A DNA stretch of 64,000 nt from Ursus arctos (GCF_023065955.2 NW_026622974.1:36735718-36799717), one strand, 5' to 3'; counted from the stretch's first letter, positions 1-11,075 are shown. Made by a program: numbers and translations. Notes: generated from the sequence alone by a model not told the origin.

Positions 1-688
1 TTGCATGCTCATTTAACTAGGAGAAAGGCATGATTTCTTCACGTAAGAACTATTCATTGAGTACCATTCCATGCCAAGACTGCGCTGGGCTTTGAGAACA
101 CAAAGACAAGAGACAAAAGATAACATTCTGTTCCCTCATGATCCACAGTCTAGGGCTGGGTGTGAGTGAACAGACATTTAAATGAACGGAATAGGCTTTA
201 CTGTGTGAACAAGGCTTGCTGTGGAAGTTCACAGGGAGCCTTCTTCATCCAGTCTGTGATGGTCAGTTCAAGATTTCCAGGGGACAAACTGCTGGGACGA
301 GTCTAAAGAAAAATGAAGGAGAGAAAAGCATTCCTGGCAGAGGAAGCAGCACCTGGAGGGTCTCCCTGGCAGGTGCAGGTTTGGTGCATCTAAGGAATTT
401 CACACTTTTCTAGAGACCAAATAAGAAATGAGGCCAAAAAGAACATTTCTCCCCTTGAGGCATCTCATCAATTCATTTCACTTCTCTGAATTTTATTAAG
501 CTTAGCACATACTAAAGTCAACTAAGATGAGACCCCTCTTTTCCAGAGTCTTAAAGTCTAGACCCCTAAAAACAGCAAAACGGAAGCACTAAAGAGCTCT
601 AGCTGCCATTCTGTAAGGGTATATAATACGGGCAGAAACTGCACCTGGAGGGAAGAAGTGGCATCAGAGAAGATTCCATCTAGGTGAT
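1..688. other. Unassigned single-copy-like sequence
   Basis: I see no recognisable repeat, RNA gene or convincing coding exon here. Open frames on both strands are short and resemble no protein I know. Confidence 0.5.
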
Positions 689-1076
689 ACATCAGTTTGC
701 CAGGGCTGCCACAATGAGGTCCCACTAGCTTAAACAACAGAAATGTAGGTCGCACGGTTTTGGAGGCTAGACATTCAAGATCGAGGTGTCAGCAGGCTAA
801 GCATCTTCTGCGAGCTCTCTCCCGGCTTGCAGACGGCCGCCTTCTCACTGTGTCTTCACATGGTCTTCCCTCCGTGTGTGTGCATCCCTGCCATCTCTCT
901 CTGCATCCAAATTTCCTCTGTTTATAAGGCTCCAGTAAAATGAGACTAGGGCCCACCCTCGTTCCAATGTAATCACCTGTTTAAGGGCCCTGTCTCCAAA
1001 TACAGTCACATTCTGAGGTCCTGCAGGTGAGGACTTCCACATATAAATTTGGGGGAACATAATCAAGCCCGTAACA
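689..1076 (-). mobile_element. MLT1-type MaLR (ERVL) solitary LTR, nearly full length
   Basis: Read on the minus strand this follows the MLT1 LTR from its TGTTA start (the reverse of GTAACA at 1071-1076) to its end near 689. In plus orientation the order of recognisable blocks is GTTTGCCAGGGCTGCCAC, TTAAACAACAGAAAT, TGGAGGCTAGA, GACGGCCGCCTTCTC, TCTTCACATGGTC, TAGGGCCCACCCT, CTCCAAATACAGTCACATTC and the terminal block. Known for the family: non-autonomous LTR retrotransposons from early mammalian evolution, mostly left as solitary LTRs. No internal sequence or second LTR is visible. The ends are approximate. Confidence 0.85.
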
Positions 1077-1311
1077 GGGAAAATGACTAGAGTCTTAACT
1101 TGATGAGTAAGTGTTCTCGGGCAATCAAGTCATGCAAAGTAGCTCTGGACAGAGGAAGCAATGGCAGCAGTGCGGAGGGATAGTGCATCATTCTATACTG
1201 CTCTGCCTAGAGGGGCTAGGAGCAGAGATGAGCACGGAGCAGTGAGGAGGGCTTTGCATGTCTAAATGAAGGCCTCTCGGTTTTATTCTGTAGAACACTT
1301 GGTTCTTATTT

Positions 1312-1470
1312 TTGCTTTACAATAGTATCACTTGGGACTTTGAAAAAAATGCCAGTATCCCAACCCCACCCCCGGTCACTTCAATCTGTATCTGTAGGGA
1401 TGATATTTTAAAAGTATCTCCCTGGGTGACTTGCAGTGCAGCCACGTGTAGGAGCCACAGCTGTAAAGGG
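1312..1470 (+). mobile_element. MER5-like hAT-Charlie DNA transposon relic
   Basis: The order ATCACTTGGGACTTTG, CCCAACCCCACCCC, CTGTATCTGTAGGGATGATATTT and CTCCCTGGGTGAC resembles the common MER5A/B body (rest of repeat: CACCTGG...GGGCCCCACCCC...TCTGTAGG...CCCAGGTGA). Known for the family: short non-autonomous hAT elements. The copy is diverged and its terminal inverted repeats are not clear. Confidence 0.55.
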
Positions 1471-2204
1471 TGGAGATCCAGGAGCCTACCGAGACGAAGG
1501 TCTTGTTTAGGAAGATCACTCCAACTGCAGTAAGAAGAGTGGGCTACAAGAGTTGGGCCGGTGTGGAGGGCAGGGAGCAGCTTGGATGGGCTGTTGCAAG
1601 AGCAGGTGGGGTGGGAATGAGGAGGGACAGGAAGAGATAAAGAAAAGAAGGAATCCAATTCCCAACTCAATGTGGGGAATGAGAAAATGGAGGAGGTTGT
1701 GGAGATTCTTACATTTTTGGCTCGAGTTATTGAGTGAAAGGAAATTCAGTTTATTAATAACAACAATAACAAAAATGCAAGAGGAAGAGAATTTTTTAGG
1801 GCAATGATAACAAGCTTAATTTTGGATTTATGGGGCTTGAGTTTCTTGTAATGAAGTACAGGGCACACTGGGGTATACAGGTCTGGGCATAGGAGAAAGC
1901 TGAGTAAAAGGCAGACACTTTGGAGTCATCAGGGTATGAACCACAGTTCAAGCCATGGGAAAGATGAGATGATGGGGAGTAGAGAGAGCTGAAGATAGTC
2001 TCCTGGGAATACAAATGTGTGAAGAAGACTAGGAAGACAAAACCAGGGACAACAGTGACAAGCCAAGGAAAGGGTCAGTGGAGGCAAACACCGTGGAAAG
2101 ATGAGGAAGTATCAGGACTGACGAGAGCCACCTGGATTCGTTAATCAAGAAGGCATTAGTGGTTTTTGCTCCATGATTTTAGTGAAGCTATGGGGGCCTA
2201 ATTT

Positions 2205-2313
2205 TAACGTTTATTTATTTATTTATTTTTAGTAATCTCTAAACCCTTTGTGGGGCTTAAACTCATGATCCCAAGATCAAGATTCTCATGCCCTTCCTAC
2301 TGAGCCAGTCAGT
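2205..2313 (-). mobile_element. Older CAN-SINE (tRNA-Lys-derived), 5'-truncated
   Basis: The minus-oriented SINE shows its tail as repeated TTTA at 2211-2230, then TTTAGTAATCTCTAAACCC, TGTGGGGCTTAAACTCATGATC and CTACTGAGCCAG, the reverse of the tRNA-like A-box head. The final GGCGCCCC is missing or decayed. Near-identical target duplications flank it: GGGGGCCTAATTT at 2192-2204 and GGAGGCCTAATTT at 2314-2326 (12 of 13 match). Its divergence marks it as older than its neighbour at 2328. Confidence 0.75.
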
Positions 2314-2327
2314 GGAGGCCTAATTTC

Positions 2328-2530
2328 TTTTTTTTTTTTTTTTTTAAGATTTTATTTATTTATGTGACAGAGAGACAGCCAGTGAGAGAGGGAACACAAG
2401 CAGGGGGAGTGGGAGAGGAAGAAGCAGGCTCCCAGCGGAGGAGCCTGATGTGGGGCTCGATCCCACAACACCGGGATCACGCCGTGAGCCGAAGGCAGAC
2501 GCTTTAACGACTGTGCTACCCAGGCGCCCC
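2328..2530 (-). mobile_element. Young CAN-SINE, full length, with 14-bp target-site duplication
   Basis: A poly-T/TTTATTTATT tail lies at the left end and the reversed head ...CTACCCAGGCGCCCC ends at 2530, so the element reads on the minus strand. The body has the GACAGCCAGTGAGAGAGGG and GGGGGAGTGGGAGAGGAAG blocks of the bear/seal-type subfamily. A perfect 14-bp duplication GGAGGCCTAATTTC flanks it at 2314-2327 and 2531-2544. It inserted exactly into the 3' target duplication of the older SINE at 2205, leaving three copies of that target sequence. Confidence 0.95.
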
Positions 2531-3199
2531 GGAGGCCTAATTTCAATTGCAGGTTGGTGAACAAATGAGTTGTGGGAGTGGATTCAGTGAGTATAAAATA
2601 TCCTTTGGTGGAAGAGTATGCAAAGTCCAGGGAGGGGGTAGATTGTTGGGAAAATTGCCATCAAAGTAAGGAGAGGTGGTGAGGTAAGAGAGTAGAAGTA
2701 ACGAGAGTAAGGGGGTGAGTGGGTCAAAGGAGTTGAAGGGTGTGTTTGCAGACTGATACGATACAGAATAAGATTTCAGAGTGGGGTGCGGTCCCGGTAA
2801 TGAATAGATGCAAGGAAGCTTCTTAGTAATGTGTTGCTGAAATGGATGGGAAAGGTCAGTGAATTTTGAAGCTAAATTATTGACTAGATCAACCACACAA
2901 AGTCACTGTGATCATACGAAAATCAGGGACGGGGGAGCAGAAGACAGAGCCAGGAGCTCATGCCATCTCTGGAGCTGGTATCCGTGGGGAAGGGCGAGAT
3001 GGAGGAGGGCCCAGGTTGCTGTGGGAGACTAACCTGCCCCAAGATGAGGGCTGCAGGAGGAGGTTCTGGAAGTCCAGGACAAGGGAATAGCAATCAGCTA
3101 GGCAGAGGCAGGGTCACGGGCTTTCAGGGTGGAAACAACTAACAGCAACAGCAAAGCAGAGCCCAAGTTCCATTAGGAGACCCGGCTCACATGTATGAG

Positions 3200-3590
3200 C
3201 AGTTCTGAGGTGCTGCGGTAAATGGGAGGAAGATGGAAACCGAGAGTGGAGAGGTGGAAAGGGTGAGATGGTGCGGGGCTTTGTAGGCCAAGGCCAAGAG
3301 TTTAGCCTTTTACCTTAGGTGATGGGGACCATCACATGGTTCAAGCAGGAAGGTGAGATGTCAGACCTGAGTTTCAGGAAGCTCTTCTGGGGACTACGTG
3401 GAAGACGTATTGCAAGGGCTGGCGTGGTGGAGACTGAGTTAGGGACAAATCGCACAAACCCAGTGAGGGTCTAGAATAAAACAGTGGTGCTGCTGGGGGA
3501 GAGGCAACAGACTCGGCAGCAAAATGCAATGATTCGGTTATGAGGAGAGAGATCTCGACAGAAGCCAAGCTTCCTGCTATGTCTGCCAGT
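3200..3590 (-). mobile_element. L2 LINE relic, second copy
   Basis: GGGGCTTTGTAGGCCAAGGC at 3276-3295 followed by AGAGTTTAGCCTTTTACC is the reverse of the L2 segment that encodes the 'LHWLPI'-like region of CR1-clade reverse transcriptases and what follows it. In reverse-oriented L2 this segment comes before the segments seen at 1560-2900, so it belongs to a separate copy rather than a continuation. It is frameshifted throughout. Limits are approximate; L2 sequence may extend left toward 3060. Confidence 0.55.
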
Positions 3591-3905
3591 CATCGGCTCT
3601 AAATCCTCCTCAGAGAACAGACAGGGAACTTACATTCTGAGTACCGAACTAGAGCCAGACAGGCTCCCACAGAAGCCTATGGATAAGGAGCAGGAGAAGG
3701 AGGGGAGACAGGAGGGAAAGGAGCAGCAGCCCTGTCCTCAAGAAACATGATATAATTGTCCTGATTTGATACCTTGTACCCTGACACAATATAGATACAG
3801 TAATATGTACCATTATTTTTTAAAATGTTTATCTTTTGGATAGTCTCCAAATTTCTTCAATCCATTTAAAATAATTAAGTGTTCAGTTAATCTTTGTCTG
3901 ACAAG

Positions 3906-4183
3906 ATTTTTTTTGTTTTTTATTAAAATTCCATTTAGTTGACATATAGTGTATTCTTAGTTTCAGGGGTAGAATTTAGTGATTCATCAGTTGCATATAA
4001 CACCCAGTGCTCATCACATCACGTGCCTCCTTCATGCCTGTTGCCCAGTTACCTCATCCCCCCCACCTCCCCTCCAGCAGCCCTCAGTTTGTTTCCTATG
4101 GTTAAGAGTCTCTTACGGTTTGCCTCCCTCTCTGTTTTCATCTTATTTTATTTTTCCTTCCCTTCCCCTGCGTTCATCTGTCT
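3906..4183 (-). mobile_element. L1 3' end, 5'-truncated, with target duplication
   Basis: Reversed, this is the carnivoran L1 3' UTR: GATGAGCACTGGGTGTTATATG, then CTGATGAATCACTAAATTC, CTATATGTCAACTAAATGG and an A-rich tail at 3906-3925. Likely target duplications are GTCTGACAAG at 3896-3905 and GGCTGACAAG at 4184-4193 (9 of 10). The insertion is severely 5'-truncated and contains only 3' UTR, with no ORF2 sequence. Confidence 0.85.
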
Positions 4184-4193
4184 GGCTGACAAG

Positions 4194-5039
4194 TTTCAAC
4201 GATTAGTGTATCCCTGACAGGATCACTCGTGTTGCTGTTGTTTACTGCAAAGTTAGTCAAGTGGAAACATAACTATAAACAATAGGAAATCCAGAATAAG
4301 AAAGTTTTATAGAGTTTCTTTCCTTCAAGGGCTTAGCATGCACCAAAGAAACCAAAAAGCTGAGCGTGATCTATTGGTACCATTAATAATCCTGATTCTG
4401 GCCTTACTTGGGAAAGCAGAACAGAACGTGTCTTACTGATGACATAACATAGGCACAAACTGAGGGCCGGCTTAGACGTAGATCAGGCTTGAAAGGGATC
4501 TCTGCAACTTAGTAAAATAAGAAAGGAGATAGAAAACATATAAAATTGATGGATTTTTATGTAGACTTCCTTACAAATACAGAAATCTATCCTTGAAGAA
4601 ATATGATTAGGACTTGCAAATAATTTATAGGAAGAAAGCAATGTGAAATGGAGTCCCTCTTTTAGGACTGATGATGTTCCAACCGAGAAACTAAATTAAA
4701 ACTTGGACAAAATATTTGTTTGAGAAAGTTCTCTCCCTTCTCGGCGTTAGCCCTTTCCACACACATCAGGGAAACTCAAGTAGTGTTCCTACATCTTTCT
4801 GAAAGTATGAACTCATGGTCCTTTAGCTACTTCCCGAGATGATGGGTTCGGGTAATAGAGATCTTTCCGCAAAGGCCAGAGTTCCAGGGAGCAGGAGCAC
4901 CCTGCCGGACCCTCACAAGCTGGGCTGCAAGTTAGGGCAGGATTGGTTATCTCTAACAAACTCAGTATTTTATACTTTCCAATGGCTCGGTATTTTGTGA
5001 CCAGCACAATCATCATAATAGTTTTGAAAACAAAAAGCA
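4194..5039. other. Unassigned sequence
   Basis: AT-rich sequence with no repeat I recognise and no long open frame. I see nothing further in it. Confidence 0.4.
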
Positions 5040-5375
5040 GTCGGACTTACCCACCAGAACATGGATGAATTTCACAAACATTGTTTAGCAGAAGCAGCCG
5101 GACAACAGACAAGGACACCGTATAACTTCATTTCTAGGAAGTCTAAACCAGTGAAGACTAATCTAAAGTGATAGCAATCAGAAAGTAGTTGCTTGAGGTG
5201 GAAATTGAGTGAAGAGGGCCACAGGGACATTTTACAGTGTATCGGGAATGTCCTATAACTTGTTTTGTGCGGAAGTTTACACAGGTGGATATAATTGTCC
5301 AATTGTCTTCCAGCTGGAACCAAATTCCATACATTTTATTGCGTGTAAATTAGCCTGATTCTAAAAAATTAATGC
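5040..5375 (+). mobile_element. Ancient L1 (L1M-type) 3' UTR
   Basis: The run ACTTCATTTCTAGGAAGT, AATCTAAAGTGATAGCAATC, AGTAGTTGCTTGAGG, GGGACATTTTACAGTG, TATCGGGAATGTCC, GTTTACACAGGTGGATATA and CATTTTATTGCGTGTAAATT follows the 3' UTR of old mammalian L1 in order. It ends close to an A-rich stretch at 5363-5370. Only the 3' part is present and it is heavily mutated. Confidence 0.75.
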
Positions 5376-8300
5376 TTATAAAAAATGTCATCAATCTTAA
5401 ATCATTCTAAAAGTACTTTATATCAGGTTAATAGATAGCATAACAAAGCAGGTTATGATTTTAAAGACATATCACATAAATGCCTATTTTCTAAAATTCT
5501 AAAAAATTAGTTGATGAGGTTGTTTTTTCCTACCTACAAGTTTATATCCAAAACCCAGTAGCAAGCATAATGCCATGTATTCTCTATAGCATTGTATAAA
5601 TGCTCACTACCCATTGATATGTTATCCTTCAAAGAAATGAGAAAGGGCTTATTTGTTAGTGTCTGGTATCAGCTTCCATATACTTCATATCAGCTTGCTT
5701 ACTCAGGAGATATTTTCATACTGTGAGAATCAAATATTTTTCTTTGAAGGCATCTTTCTCATAAATTTGTGAACCCTGATCATGCACTCACACAAAATAC
5801 TAACATACCTCGCCCGATATACCCAGTGTCGACCTGGGGCAGAGAGTTTCTTTGTAATGTGTATTTTTGTAGCAAGTAAACAGGAGAAACAGCCAAAGAG
5901 AAATAGGCGTTGAAGTAATGGGACAGAGTCTTTCAGGCACTTCTTAGTCCAGAATGTTCCTAATTCCATGCAAAAATCAAAGAAAGAGCTACAGAAAACT
6001 CCTCCCAGCGCAGTGCTGAGGATCATTTCACACAGCACAGCAGGGAGGGGCACGGGGGCTCATGATGCCTGCACTGCCTCGCTCACCTGTACTCAGGGCT
6101 AGGAACTGGGCGACAAAATAAAAATGACAAAACGATGCAGACTAGAACCCTGTGTACTTGTGGTAGAAGCCTTACTCTTTAAACCCTGAACACGCATCAG
6201 TGGTGGCTCACGAGACTTTCTGTGTAGTCAGAAACAATTCTGCTGCCAGACGGAACGCAGAATGGACCAGAGTGAGATACACATGTGCCCAACACATAGG
6301 GAAGACCCAAAGGTGGGCCAATCCACGAACGCAAAGTTATCAGTTAGGGCAGGCAGGAAATTTGCTTCTGGCTAAGAACTTGCCCCTAGATTTTGGTGGA
6401 AGAATTGGTCATTAACAGCAAGCTAACACTTAAAGATTACACTTGAAGTTTGTTACTGTACGTAATTTATTCCATAGCGGGAATTTCCTCTTTCTTGCTT
6501 ATTTTCTCATCCTTGTAATATGCCTTGAACTAATAAAACCACTATAACTACTGTCAGGAAGACGACCGCCTTTGATAGCAATTTGCATTTGCTATTTCGG
6601 ACCCCCAAGTAAGAACCCCTTAAAGGAGACAAAACTAGATGTGTGAGGCTCTATTAATAGCAATATGCTTATTCCATATATTCTTGGCTTTCTGAGCCGC
6701 AGCATAAGGATACTCAAAGGTAAGTTTGTAAATATTTCCACTAGCAGGTTGTTGACCATTTTTATATTCTTATCTTGGTCAGTAGATAAAGCCAACATAG
6801 TTCAGAAACACATAATGGTTATTTTCCTGGCTAACACCTAATGCCGTTTTGCAAGCGTGCATCTGTAAATGATTGTTTACCTTAGCCATTAAGTATAGGT
6901 AAAAACTTCTGTAACACTGTCCTTCCAAGTAGAGGCTAATAGTCTTGAGTTGAAACAAGACACACAGTGTAAACAGGATGGCATATAAAGTGTGATACAA
7001 TATACAGAGGACAAAGTATGTATGAAGGGTAACTGATTAATAAAACATGGCTGGCCTTGATTTAGTTTATAAGAAACTTAAGACATTTATCAACATCTGT
7101 CTGAACCCAGTTCCAGTCTCTTGGACTCTGTTGTGGATAAGCTGATTAATAAAAGATGATGCCTTAGGAAGGAAGCTTAGAATTTTGTAAGCAATGACAA
7201 AGGGAAAGGCAGGGCTGAATCTACATATGAAAGGAAATTGGGAAAGTGAACTAGTTTACCACTATATGCCTGGCTGCCACTTCCCTATAACATTTCATCT
7301 CCCTCATATTGGCTCAAGTCTGGAAAAATAAGAAGGAATTTCAAAAATTAAGTGTGGAATTAATTTACAAGACAGATTGTAGGTTTTTGGTGTGTGTGTA
7401 TGTGTTTAACTCTGAAATACAATCCGGTTCCCTTGTGGCTTCCTCCTCTCGGTGTTCTTAACTTTGCAGCTTTCCGTGTTTGTTTTTCATTTGTATCCTT
7501 GATCTTTTAGTCTTTCCTTTCCTCCTGGCTAGAATAAAGCTCCAACGTTGAACAAGTGCCTCCCTTTGCCAACTGATAGACGGTTGCTCGATAAACGTTG
7601 CCTTCTGGAAACAATCGGTTCCCTGTGTTCCATGGTCGGCTTGCTCATTCCTTCAACCACTTTCCACCTAACACGTGTAAATTATATCTAGTCACTTTGG
7701 GGCTTTGCTTCAGTCAACGTCCATGACCAAGGGCTTGGAGGTAAAACAGAATAGTAAATGCACTAATGCCTGGTAATAAGCATCTGCCCAAACATCCCTT
7801 TATTTTCTAAATGTCCAGGAAAAAAAAATCACTAACACACAGAAGGAAGGAGGCAACATTTTAGGAGGAGTTTCCATAGGTTAAGGGAGGAATTAGTATT
7901 ATCGCTTTTCTTATGATATAAAACTAAATGCTTTCGTAAATACTAAATGAGGAAGTACAAAACTAAGGTTACATGAGAACATTTTTAACTCTTTGGATGT
8001 TACACCGCTGCTCCGAGAGTCGTCTTCATTGCCTACAACTCAGTATTACGGCTGTGCCCAGAAATCTAGGTTGGATATTTGATAAGAGGTGAAAGAGATC
8101 ATTTGAGGAGGATAATTGGTCGGGGTAGGGAGGGGGGGAAGGCTCATGTTGAACGTGGACCCAAGACTGTGTGCTCATATTTCACCTTGGAGATCCGTAT
8201 TTATCGAACTGAAATTCGCACCATTACAACCCTTCTCTGTGCTCTAGGAAAGTAGTTGGGTCAGATTCACCGTGTGTCAGTAAAAAACAGAAGCAACCGG

Positions 8301-8780
8301 CAGGAAGAAAAGCAAAATATTCTGGCCTAGTGTTAGACACTGAGGTCTGAGAACATATGATGTTCTGATTATCATGTTGTGGGTCTCGTCCTACAAAATC
8401 GAAGACTTTATATATAAAACTTTTATTTATATATAAACAAATTGAAAAGACATGAGGACAAGGCAGCCAAAGTCTCACCAGGGGAATCGCAGGAATCACT
8501 GTTGCGAAACTGATTTATAAATCAATGTACGGAGTCAAACAACCCCAGAGCGAGAGCAGGGCGGGGAGCCAGGCTGCCGATGTCCAGGGGAGCTTCTGCT
8601 GTGTCTGATGTCCTTCTTCCCCTGTTAAATGTAAGTTGTCCGAGAATTATTTTTTAAGACTGTGTTGTTGTTGGTGGTGGTGGTCATCGAAACAGTCTTT
8701 CACATAAATCAGGAAGTCACCATGCCGATCACGAGAACAGGGTCCATATTAAATAATGAAAATACAGTAACTAAGATGGG
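5376..8780. other. Unassigned sequence, about 3.4 kb
   Basis: No repeat family, RNA gene or exon can be supported. Minor features are a G-run at 8130-8137, a short TG run near 7389-7405, AATAAAGCTCC at 7533-7543 that resembles a polyadenylation signal, and palindromic TATATAAA-like sequence at 8410-8436. The interval could hide decayed LTR sequence around 6.4-7.6 kb, but I cannot show it. Confidence 0.4.
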
Positions 8781-9960
8781 CCTCGCCGCTTGCGTCTGTG
8801 TGGACGTGCCTGAGCGTGCGTACGTATGCGTGTGTACCCGTGAATGCGCGCGCGTACATTTGCGTCTGTGCGGACATGGCTGCGCGTGCGTACTATGCGT
8901 GTGTACACATGCCTGTGCGTACGTATGCGTCTCTGTGGACGTGCCTCCGCGTGCGCACGCGCACGTATGCGGCTGTGTGCCCATGGATGCGCGTGCGTAC
9001 GACGTGCCTGCGCAAGCTCATGTATGCGCGTGTGCCCGTGAATGCGCGTGCGTACGTATGCGCCTGTGTGGACATGCCTGCGCGTGTGGACATGCCTGCG
9101 CGTGTGCACGTATGTGCGTGTACCGGTGGATGCGCGCGCACGCGTATACGTTCAGCTACGGCAGAGAGAAGCCGAGCACGCTTCGCCGGGCGGTGCCTGG
9201 AGCTGCGTTGCGCGTGGCCGGTTGTGTGTTCTGGTCTGAGCAGCTGCTGACAGGAGCCGGGACCTGAGGCTGATGACGCCGCAGGAGGGCTGGGCAGGTA
9301 CAACCCTTCCTCCGAGCAGGGAAGCCGCGGTAAAAAGGGACTGGGCCGGGCCGGGCAAGGCTGCAGCAGGACTGTCCGCTCACGGCCCACATCTGGTGTC
9401 ATTTAGGGCCCAATCCCCACCCCCTGGGGCTGGGAGCGGCCGGGTGGCTGGATATCGCGGTCTGACGGGTGGCCCCGCGGGGTGGGTCGGAGCGGGAGCC
9501 CACACGGTGGGGGAGAGGTCAGATTTCGCCTGCGGGGAGGGTCCCGGGGACGGCAGGCGCGTGGGAAGGGTTGGCTCCTGGGTCAGGAAGAGGGTCTCAA
9601 ACGGGGTAGCCTTGAAGGCGGGGATGCCCAGCGCTGCGTCTGTGAGTATTGCTGGTGCGGGGGCGGAAGCAATTTTGATAGCCGGCGTTCCGACACCCCA
9701 CGCTGGGGACACGAGTCACAGTCACCTGCAGCTTTCCTTACTCCCCAGGCTCTGCCAGGGGCCCTGCCGCAGGTCTGGCTTCCTCACGGGGGACGGGGCG
9801 TGCACACGCATTCATTTAGGAAGGCTTTGGGTTCTAGTTCTTGCTCATACCACTTACCGTGGTCCCCGCCTTACCCACCGTCTCCCCTTCTGGGGTTTCA
9901 CCTACCCCGCGGCTCCAACCTTTTGGAGCCTCCTTTTGGTGCATGGGCAGGAGGTCAGTC
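8780..9960. other. CpG-rich block, candidate CpG island
   Basis: G+C and CpG content rise sharply compared with the AT-rich flanks, first inside the minisatellite and then through 9150-9960 with words such as GCCGGGACC, GGCCGGGCCGGGC, GGCCCCGCGGGG and GGGTCCCGGGGACGGC. Known: CpG islands often mark promoters. I see no TATA box, convincing first exon or splice donor that can be tied to a downstream exon. A 259-codon frame (9273-10052, plus) runs through the block; its start has a weak initiation context and its product resembles nothing I know. It is therefore not called as a gene. Confidence 0.55.
8789..9150. repeat. CpG-rich irregular minisatellite of alternating purine/pyrimidine steps
   Basis: About 360 bp built of TGCG, CGTG, TACG and TGTG words. 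A marker of the form TGCGNCTNTG recurs at 8791, 8861, 8926, 8968 and 9059, with spacings of 70, 65, 42 and 91. An exact 18-bp tandem pair lies at 9067-9084 and 9085-9102, and CGTGAATGCGCG recurs at 8840 and 9038. Long runs alternate purine and pyrimidine strictly, a known requirement for Z-DNA. CpG is abundant instead of decayed. Several frames on both strands stay open only because the repeat words contain no stop codons, so I do not call a gene. Confidence 0.85.
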
Positions 9961-10321
9961 CTAGCCTAACCCGACCTCACGACGCCTGCCGTTCAGCTCA
10001 CTTCATCAGGGAGGGCTTTTATCATCTCATGTCCTCACAAGAGCAAGGGTGAAGACAGCACAATAAGATGTTTTGGGAGGGAAAGACCACATTTGCATAA
10101 CTTTTATCACAGTTACAATTGTTCTGTTTTATTCTTAGTTATTATTGTTAATCTCTCACTGTGCCTAATTTATAAATTAAACTTTATCATACATATGTAT
10201 GTTTAGGAAAAAACAGTGTAGGTAAGGTTCTGTACTATCCGTGGTTTCTGGTATGTACTGATAGTCTTGGAACGTATCCCCCTGCAAATAAGGGGAAGGG
10301 ACTACAGGTTTAGCATTTCTT

Positions 10322-10524
10322 TTTTTTTTTTTTTTAAGATTTTATTTATTTATTTAACAGAGATAGAGACAGCCAGCGAGAGAGGGAACACAAGCAGGGG
10401 GAGTGGGAGAGGAAGAAGCAGGCTCATAGCGGAGGAGCCTGACGTGGGGCTCGAGCCCATAACGCTGGGATCACGCCCTGAGCCGAAGGCAGACGCTTAA
10501 CCGCTGTGCCACCCAGGCGCCCCT
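10322..10524 (-). mobile_element. Young CAN-SINE, full length
   Basis: The T-rich tail lies left and the reversed head CCACCCAGGCGCCCC right. The body matches the bear/seal-type subfamily (ACAGCCAGCGAGAGAGGG, GGGGGAGTGGGAGAGG, GGCTCATAGCGGAGGAGCC). A perfect 15-bp target duplication GGTTTAGCATTTCTT lies at 10307-10321 and 10525-10539. Low divergence from the copies at 2328 and 34278 indicates a recent insertion. Confidence 0.95.
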
Positions 10525-10689
10525 GGTTTAGCATTTCTTAACTATTTTTCCTTCCACTTATTCATTGGTAAAAGAGAAAAAAAACCCACAACAATGCTTG
10601 TTTTTTTATTTTCCAGGGATCTGGTGAGGATGGCATAAGAGAAAGGATATGAAAGTGATCAATAAACCATAAAGCATTATGCATTTGCG

Positions 10690-11075
10690 CACACTTCTGT
10701 CTCAGGCCCTTTGCACTAGCTTTTTCTCTGCCTGGAATACTCTTCATCCAGCTATCCTAATGGTTGTTCCCTTACTTTCTTCAAGTGGTTGCCACATGTC
10801 ACTTGATCAGAGAGGGCTTCTCTGGCTGTCTTGTATGCAAGAGCAATCTGCCCAACCCCACTGCTTTTGGCCCTTGCTCTAACCCTGCTTTATTTTTCTC
10901 CACAGCCTTGCCACCATCTCACATAAATATTTTGGACATTGTTTGTTTAATTGATTCCACAAGGAAGGAGATTTGGGGCTGTTTTATTCACTGCCGTATC
11001 CCCTGTGGCTAGAACTACCTGACACATCGTAGGCACTTAATAAACATTGCTGGATGAATGGATTAAATAATTCAT
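10690..11075 (+). mobile_element. L2 LINE 3' end
   Basis: Blocks in L2 order are TCAGGCCCTTTGCACTAGC, CTCTGCCTGGAATACTCTTC, GAGAGGGCTTCTCTGGC, GTTTTATTCACTGCCGTATCCC, AGGCACTTAATAAACATTGC and TGGATGAATGG. The last two are the characteristic L2 3' terminus, whose end lies near 11075. This is non-coding relic DNA. Confidence 0.85.

Larger units (their letters stand above)
1560..2900 (-). mobile_element. L2 (CR1-clade LINE) relic covering the reverse-transcriptase end, interrupted by two SINEs
   Basis: Read on the minus strand this follows the C-terminal part of the L2 reverse-transcriptase frame and the region after it. Landmarks in plus orientation are GGCTGTTGCAAGAGC near 1589, GGAGTCATCAGGGTATGAAC at 1921-1940, AGCCATGGGAAAGATGAGAT near 1953, and GTGGATTCAGTGAGTATA near 2578. 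No open frame survives, so this is dead DNA. Two CAN-SINEs sit inside it at 2205-2313 and 2328-2530. The family call comes from recall of the L2 consensus. Outer limits are approximate. Confidence 0.6.

Noticed and set aside
8662..9267. A 201-codon plus-strand open frame rich in Cys, Val and Arg across the minisatellite, with other open frames on both strands.
   Set aside because: Nearly all frames are open because the repeat words contain no stop codons. The translated pattern follows the DNA repeat and shows no domain.
9273..10052. A 259-codon open frame in the CpG-rich block, the longest in the window.
   Set aside because: Weak start context (C at -3), GC-rich composition that suppresses stop codons, no recognisable domain and no clear splice structure. 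Kept only as a checkable point.
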